DNA of 64,000 nt, from assembly GCF_020447205.1 (NCBI RefSeq), contig NZ_JAJAEL010000011.1:124001-188000 (forward strand), in the 5' to 3' direction. The stretch's first letter is position 1. Every line of letters starts with the position of its first letter. The notes beneath the pieces were generated by a model. That model worked only from the letters and a program-made list of their open reading frames with translations. It was not told the DNA's origin and searched no databases. The translations under genes were made by a program, and so were the position numbers. Positions 60,579 through 64,000 of this stretch are shown piece by piece. The DNA comes from Thalassolituus alkanivorans (lineage in GTDB: Bacteria; Pseudomonadota; Gammaproteobacteria; Pseudomonadales; Oceanobacteraceae).

Positions 60579-61898
60579 TCAGTTATTCGCAGCCATATAC
60601 TCACGGCGCTTTTGTTCGCCATCGATATAACGCAACCACTGATCAGCCATTTTTTCTGCTTCGGCAAACTTCTGCGCTTCTTCAAAGCTGTCGCGTGCGT
60701 ATGGCAGATCATCCAGATTAAACAGAATCAGACCTTTCAGGATATAGGCCGCCGAAGGCTGCTGCAGCTTACCCAGCTTCAGCGCTTTATCGACATTATT
60801 CAGTGCCAGCTTCCATTCCTGACGTTCGGTATGAATCTGCGCCAGCTTGTAGAAATCTTTACCGGCCTGAGAGGCTTCGGCCGCTTTGGCCATTACCACA
60901 ATGGCTTTATCGTATTCTTTTGCCAGCATCCAGGCATCGCCCAGCAAAGACAGATTTTTAGCACTGGCTTCAATCTTTTTGTCTTTCATGCCGTCTTCAA
61001 GAATAGCAGCAGCCTTGTACGGAATTTCCTGTCCAAGTAATGCCTGTGCCAGATTCACCAGTTCGCTTTCTTTGCTCAGCAAACCCTGCTCGTGTGCGGT
61101 TTCCAACGCCGCCAGTTCTTTCAGCGGCTGGCCAAGCTCGCTGTAAACGGCCGCCAGTTGCACCCAGTATTGGGCTTTCGGATACAGGGTCGACAGATCC
61201 TGCAGACAGCGCGCCAGATTTTTGAAATCTTTGTTCTGGTAGTACACCGCACGCTCCAGCAGCAGCCAGTTTTCTTTTGGCTGGTTGCCCTGCTCTTTGG
61301 TCATGGCGATGGCTTTTTTCACATCCGGCAGAGCCTGCTGATATTTCTCCAGCTGGAACTGCATCTGTGCCCGTAAAATAAAGGCTTCAGCATTCGGTTT
61401 TTCAACCATCGCGAACCATTTATTCAGCTCGGCCAGTGCATTTTTATAATCTTCCTGAATCAGGTAGAGCTTAGCCAGACTGTACAGTGTGGTTTGCTCC
61501 AGACTTTCCGGAATATTTTTGGTGGCAACGACGTTTTTATAAGCGCCGATAGCCTTCTTGTAATCTTCCTGATTGAAATACACATAGGCGAACATATTGT
61601 GTGTCATCGCCTGTTCGTAACTGTTGCGTTTGATTTTCTCAACCGCGTTCAGTGCCTCGATGGCTTCGGCGTATTTCTTTTCATCAGACAACGCCCGGGC
61701 AGCATCCAGCTTTTTATAGATATGAGGTCGTAAAGTCTGGGCACGGCGTACACGTTTTTTTTCTGCAGAAGAAGATTGCTCTTCTGCCTGCTGATCCTTG
61801 CTCTGCGACCAGGCTGCCGCCGGCGCAAGCATGCTTGCGCCATAGGCCAGTACCGCAGTCATCAGCACAGCAACGGGTTGTTTCATAGCATTCGTCAT
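60579..61898 (-). CDS. TPR-repeat protein of a TonB2-type system
   Basis: A 439-residue exported protein. The signal peptide ends near residue 31 (PAAAWS), then comes a charged linker (QQAEEQSSSAEKKRVRRA) and about ten tetratricopeptide-like helix pairs (AYVYFNQEDYKKAIGAYKNV, LAKLYLIQEDYKNALAELN are the clearest). In Vibrio and Shewanella TonB2 loci the last gene encodes such a TPR protein, thought to aid the complex. It follows tonB by 12 bases. Confidence 0.88.
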   Translation of the reverse strand: MTNAMKQPVAVLMTAVLAYGASMLAPAAAWSQSKDQQAEEQSSSAEKKRVRRAQTLRPHIYKKLDAARALSDEKKYAEAIEALNAVEKIKRNSYEQAMTHNMFAYVYFNQEDYKKAIGAYKNVVATKNIPESLEQTTLYSLAKLYLIQEDYKNALAELNKWFAMVEKPNAEAFILRAQMQFQLEKYQQALPDVKKAIAMTKEQGNQPKENWLLLERAVYYQNKDFKNLARCLQDLSTLYPKAQYWVQLAAVYSELGQPLKELAALETAHEQGLLSKESELVNLAQALLGQEIPYKAAAILEDGMKDKKIEASAKNLSLLGDAWMLAKEYDKAIVVMAKAAEASQAGKDFYKLAQIHTERQEWKLALNNVDKALKLGKLQQPSAAYILKGLILFNLDDLPYARDSFEEAQKFAEAEKMADQWLRYIDGEQKRREYMAANN

Positions 61899-61910
61899 AA
61901 AGGACTCCTG

Positions 61911-62537
61911 TTATCTGCCACTCTTATCCAGTTCAAAACGGATAATGTTGCGTACGCCTTTTACCTCAACGGCTTTACCGTTTTCGATTTTCGGCTTGTA
62001 TTTGAATTTGGTAACCGCCGCCATCGCTTCACGGTCAAAAATGCCCGGAGGATCGGCTTCAATAACATGCGGCTCGGTCACCGTACCCAGCGTGGTTACG
62101 GTGAATTCCACCACCACATAACCTTCAATACCTTTCTGCGCAGCACGGCGCGGATAATTCGGTGCAACTTTTACGATCGGTAAAAATTCACCATCTCCAC
62201 TGCCGCCACCGAGTCCGGCATCAACGTTAAGATCGGCGCCAAGATCAAATCCACCGATATCAAAACCATCGGTATTTGCCTGTGCCATATCAGGGCGGGG
62301 CATATCCGGTTTTGGTGGTTCGGCCGGCGGCGTTGGTGGCTTCTGTGGCTTGCGCTCTTTGGTGCGGACTTCGTCGTCTGGCTTATCCATCACGAAGCTC
62401 TGAATGCGGCCAAAGTCCTGTTCGTTCAGCACCGATCCTCCGGTGCTGATCAGGCTCTGCATCATCCAGAACACCGCAAAGGTAGCGACGGCTGCAACCG
62501 CCAGCGCAGCGCCGAAGCGTAGCAAGCTGGATTGCAT
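61911..62537 (-). CDS. tonB: TonB2-type energy-transducing protein
   Basis: A 208-residue TonB. An N-terminal membrane helix (about residues 8-28) is followed by a short Pro-rich stretch (KPPTPPAEPPKPDMPRPDM), then a Gly/Asp linker and the C-terminal TonB domain (IVKVAPNYPRRAAQKGIEGYV...IIRFELDK). The short proline region and the operon context place it in the TonB2 group of Vibrio/Shewanella type. It carries proton-motive energy from ExbB2/ExbD2 to outer-membrane receptors. Confidence 0.95.
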   Translation of the reverse strand: MQSSLLRFGAALAVAAVATFAVFWMMQSLISTGGSVLNEQDFGRIQSFVMDKPDDEVRTKERKPQKPPTPPAEPPKPDMPRPDMAQANTDGFDIGGFDLGADLNVDAGLGGGSGDGEFLPIVKVAPNYPRRAAQKGIEGYVVVEFTVTTLGTVTEPHVIEADPPGIFDREAMAAVTKFKYKPKIENGKAVEVKGVRNIIRFELDKSGR

Positions 62538-62539
62538 GA

Positions 62540-62950
62540 TCAGCGCTCCTCAGTCGCCAGTGATACATCATAAACACCGGCCTGACGGGCAGCGTCCATT
62601 ACCGCTACCAGCTGACGGGTTTTGGCTTCCTCATCGGCCTGAATAACGACAGTACCCTGCGGATTCTCAGCGTGCATGCGTTCGATATTGGCGCGTACCT
62701 GGCTTTCATCAACTTTGCGTTTGTTAATCCAGATTTCACCCATGTCGTTAATGGCAATCAGGATATTGGCACGCGGTTTGGACTGCGCTGTGCTGGCATC
62801 CGGACGGTTGACTTCGATACCGGATTCTTTAACGAACGAGGCCGTTACGATAAAGAAAATCAGCATAATAAATACCACGTCCAGCATTGGCGTAATGTCG
62901 ATTTCGCCTTCTTCTGCCTGCGGGGTTAAATTCGAAAAACCACGTCTCAT
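62540..62950 (-). CDS. exbD: Biopolymer transport protein ExbD2
   Basis: A 136-residue protein with one N-terminal membrane helix (LDVVFIMLIFFIVTASFV) preceded by EEGEIDITPMLD, which carries the Asp expected to take part in proton flow, and a periplasmic ExbD/TolR domain. It lies two bases before tonB and 14 after exbB. Confidence 0.95.
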   Translation of the reverse strand: MRRGFSNLTPQAEEGEIDITPMLDVVFIMLIFFIVTASFVKESGIEVNRPDASTAQSKPRANILIAINDMGEIWINKRKVDESQVRANIERMHAENPQGTVVIQADEEAKTRQLVAVMDAARQAGVYDVSLATEER

Positions 62951-62964
62951 ACTATTAATTCCAA

Positions 62965-63489
62965 TTAGTGGTCAAAAGTTAACTGGTCTTCAAGGCGAAT
63001 TTTTTCGCGCTTGATAAAACGTTCGAGCAGTGACTGGGCAAATACCCCGGTCAGTGCACCGACCATCCCGGCCATGGTTGGAATGGTGGCTTTGGAAATA
63101 CCGGAGGCCATGGCTTTCGGACTGCCGTTCCCCAGAAATGCCATCACATCAAATACTTCAATCATGCCCGTTACCGTTCCCAGTAAGCCGAACAGTGGCG
63201 CCAGTCCAATCACCATTTTGATGGTGCTCATATTGGCGCTTAAATTAATGTTCAGCTGGCTGATCAGATCCTGGCGGATCTGATGCGCATGCCAGGAGCG
63301 GCGCTCACTGCGCGCTTCCCATTCCTGTACCGCGGCGGCCAGAGCCGGGCGGTACGAGAACATAAAATAAGCGGCGCGTTCGAGTACCAGTAACCAGAGG
63401 ATAAAAATCAGTCCGAAGATGGCGTAGAGGACATCGCCTCCACGTTCCATAAACAGATATACCGGTTCGTACAATTCACCGAACATCAT
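62965..63489 (-). CDS. exbB: MotA/TolQ/ExbB proton channel family protein (ExbB2)
   Basis: A 174-residue inner-membrane protein with three hydrophobic helices: YAIFGLIFILWLLVLERAAYF near the N-terminus, then IGLAPLFGLLGTVTGMIEVF and a third around ISKATIPTMAGMVGALTG. It forms the proton channel of the TonB2 complex with ExbD. It starts two bases after the upstream TtpC-like gene. Confidence 0.95.
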   Translation of the reverse strand: MMFGELYEPVYLFMERGGDVLYAIFGLIFILWLLVLERAAYFMFSYRPALAAAVQEWEARSERRSWHAHQIRQDLISQLNINLSANMSTIKMVIGLAPLFGLLGTVTGMIEVFDVMAFLGNGSPKAMASGISKATIPTMAGMVGALTGVFAQSLLERFIKREKIRLEDQLTFDH

Positions 63490-63491
63490 GG

Positions 63492-64000
63492 TTACGCCGC
63501 TGTTGCCTGAGGTTTGGTCTGCTGTTCGGACTGACGCGCCAGAATACCGGTGGCGCGTTCTTCCAGAATCATCATCAGTTCACGTGAACGGTTGTTGGTT
63601 AAGGTATGCAGGAACACACAAGGAATTGCCGCTACCAGACCCAGAACCGTTGTTACCAGTGCCTGAGAAATACCACCTGCCATCAGTTTCGGATCACCGG
63701 TACCGAACAGCGACATGGTTTCGAATACGTCGATCATACCGGTCACCGTACCCAGCAGACCCAGTAATGGGGCAACCACGGAGATAATTTTGATCCAGCC
63801 GATTGCGCGGGTTAAACGTGGAATTTCAGCGGCGATTGCTTCGCCCAGATGCAGTTCCAGGGTTTCGGTATCGGCATTTTTATTGGCATTAAATACTGCC
63901 ATTACACGACCCAGAGCGTTATTTTCGTTTGGCGTGTCGTTATCCATCTGAGCACGGATTTTTCCGGCTTCGCTGTACAGTACAACCATGCGCCACAGAG
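63492..64000 (-). CDS. TtpC-like MotA/TolQ/ExbB family protein, C-terminal part
   Basis: The frame stays open to the right edge (LWRMVVLYSEAGKI reads across the first ATG), so only the last 168 or so codons are present. The helices VVAPLLGLLGTVTGMIDVF and TTVLGLVAAIPCVFLHTL define the MotA/TolQ/ExbB domain. In Vibrio-type TonB2 loci an extra large ExbB-like protein with a periplasmic N-terminal region, TtpC, stands before exbB2; this gene fits it. Confidence 0.92.
   Translation of the reverse strand, partial: LWRMVVLYSEAGKIRAQMDNDTPNENNALGRVMAVFNANKNADTETLELHLGEAIAAEIPRLTRAIGWIKIISVVAPLLGLLGTVTGMIDVFETMSLFGTGDPKLMAGGISQALVTTVLGLVAAIPCVFLHTLTNNRSRELMMILEERATGILARQSEQQTKPQATAA

Overview
The window is a gene-dense stretch of a gammaproteobacterial chromosome (mid-50s % GC by eye). 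Gene families and order are Pseudomonas/Oceanospirillales-like: adk-ppc with a PA3688-type small gene, mazG-relA-rlmD-cysM beside gacS, and nadB | algU-mucA-mucB-rseC-mucD ... lepA ... rnc-era-recO-pdxJ-acpS. A marine relative of Thalassolituus or Oceanobacter is my inference from synteny only; there is no rRNA here to test it. I saw no tRNA, rRNA, CRISPR array, prophage or intact insertion sequence.

Region 1 (1-10.7 kb) is a catecholate-siderophore island. An iron-regulated minus-strand operon runs entC-entE-entB-entA, then an RND-pump adaptor and the start of an RND permease cut by the left edge. A TolC-like outer-membrane channel is transcribed divergently, and a near-ideal Fur box lies between the two. 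An EntD-type phosphopantetheinyl transferase and a CirA-like TonB-dependent receptor with two Fur-like sites follow. Together these make and activate 2,3-dihydroxybenzoate, export the product and take up the ferric complex. No NRPS condensation module is visible; it may lie beyond the left edge.

Region 2 (10.7-26.9 kb) holds a possible 42-residue protein, a membrane-anchored cold-shock-domain protein, slyX, a Gld-type ABC exporter (ATPase, permease, GldG-like), plsB, rsmJ, uppP, tsaB and an AT-hook/histone-H1-like protein. A gene-poor 1.1-kb gap contains a 332-bp MITE-like element with 14-bp terminal inverted repeats. Then come adk, ppc and a small conserved gene.

Region 3 (26.9-46.3 kb) is stress control and housekeeping: mazG-relA-rlmD, cysM, a GacS/BarA hybrid kinase, acpS-pdxJ-recO-era-rnc-DUF4845-lepA (with lepB missing from its usual place), a hairpin-rich gap, and the envelope-stress operon algU-mucA-mucB-rseC-mucD with a likely sigma-E-type autoregulatory promoter.

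Region 4 (46.3-60.5 kb) contains nadB, sdhE-cptA opposite ygfZ, an HDOD protein, a 3-hydroxyisobutyryl-CoA-hydrolase-like enzyme, a lipoprotein hydrolase, a wrbA/DsbA-family pair with a LysR regulator, an SDR, a purple-acid-phosphatase-like enzyme and a DUF4442 protein. It ends with a compact cassette: a MarR regulator with a cysteine-rich tail, divergent from a CPVC thioredoxin-like mini-protein and a His-rich exported protein.

Region 5 (60.5-64 kb) is a TonB2-type energy-transduction operon: TtpC-like MotA/TolQ/ExbB protein (cut by the right edge), ExbB2, ExbD2, TonB2 and a TPR protein. It could energise receptors such as the one in Region 1.
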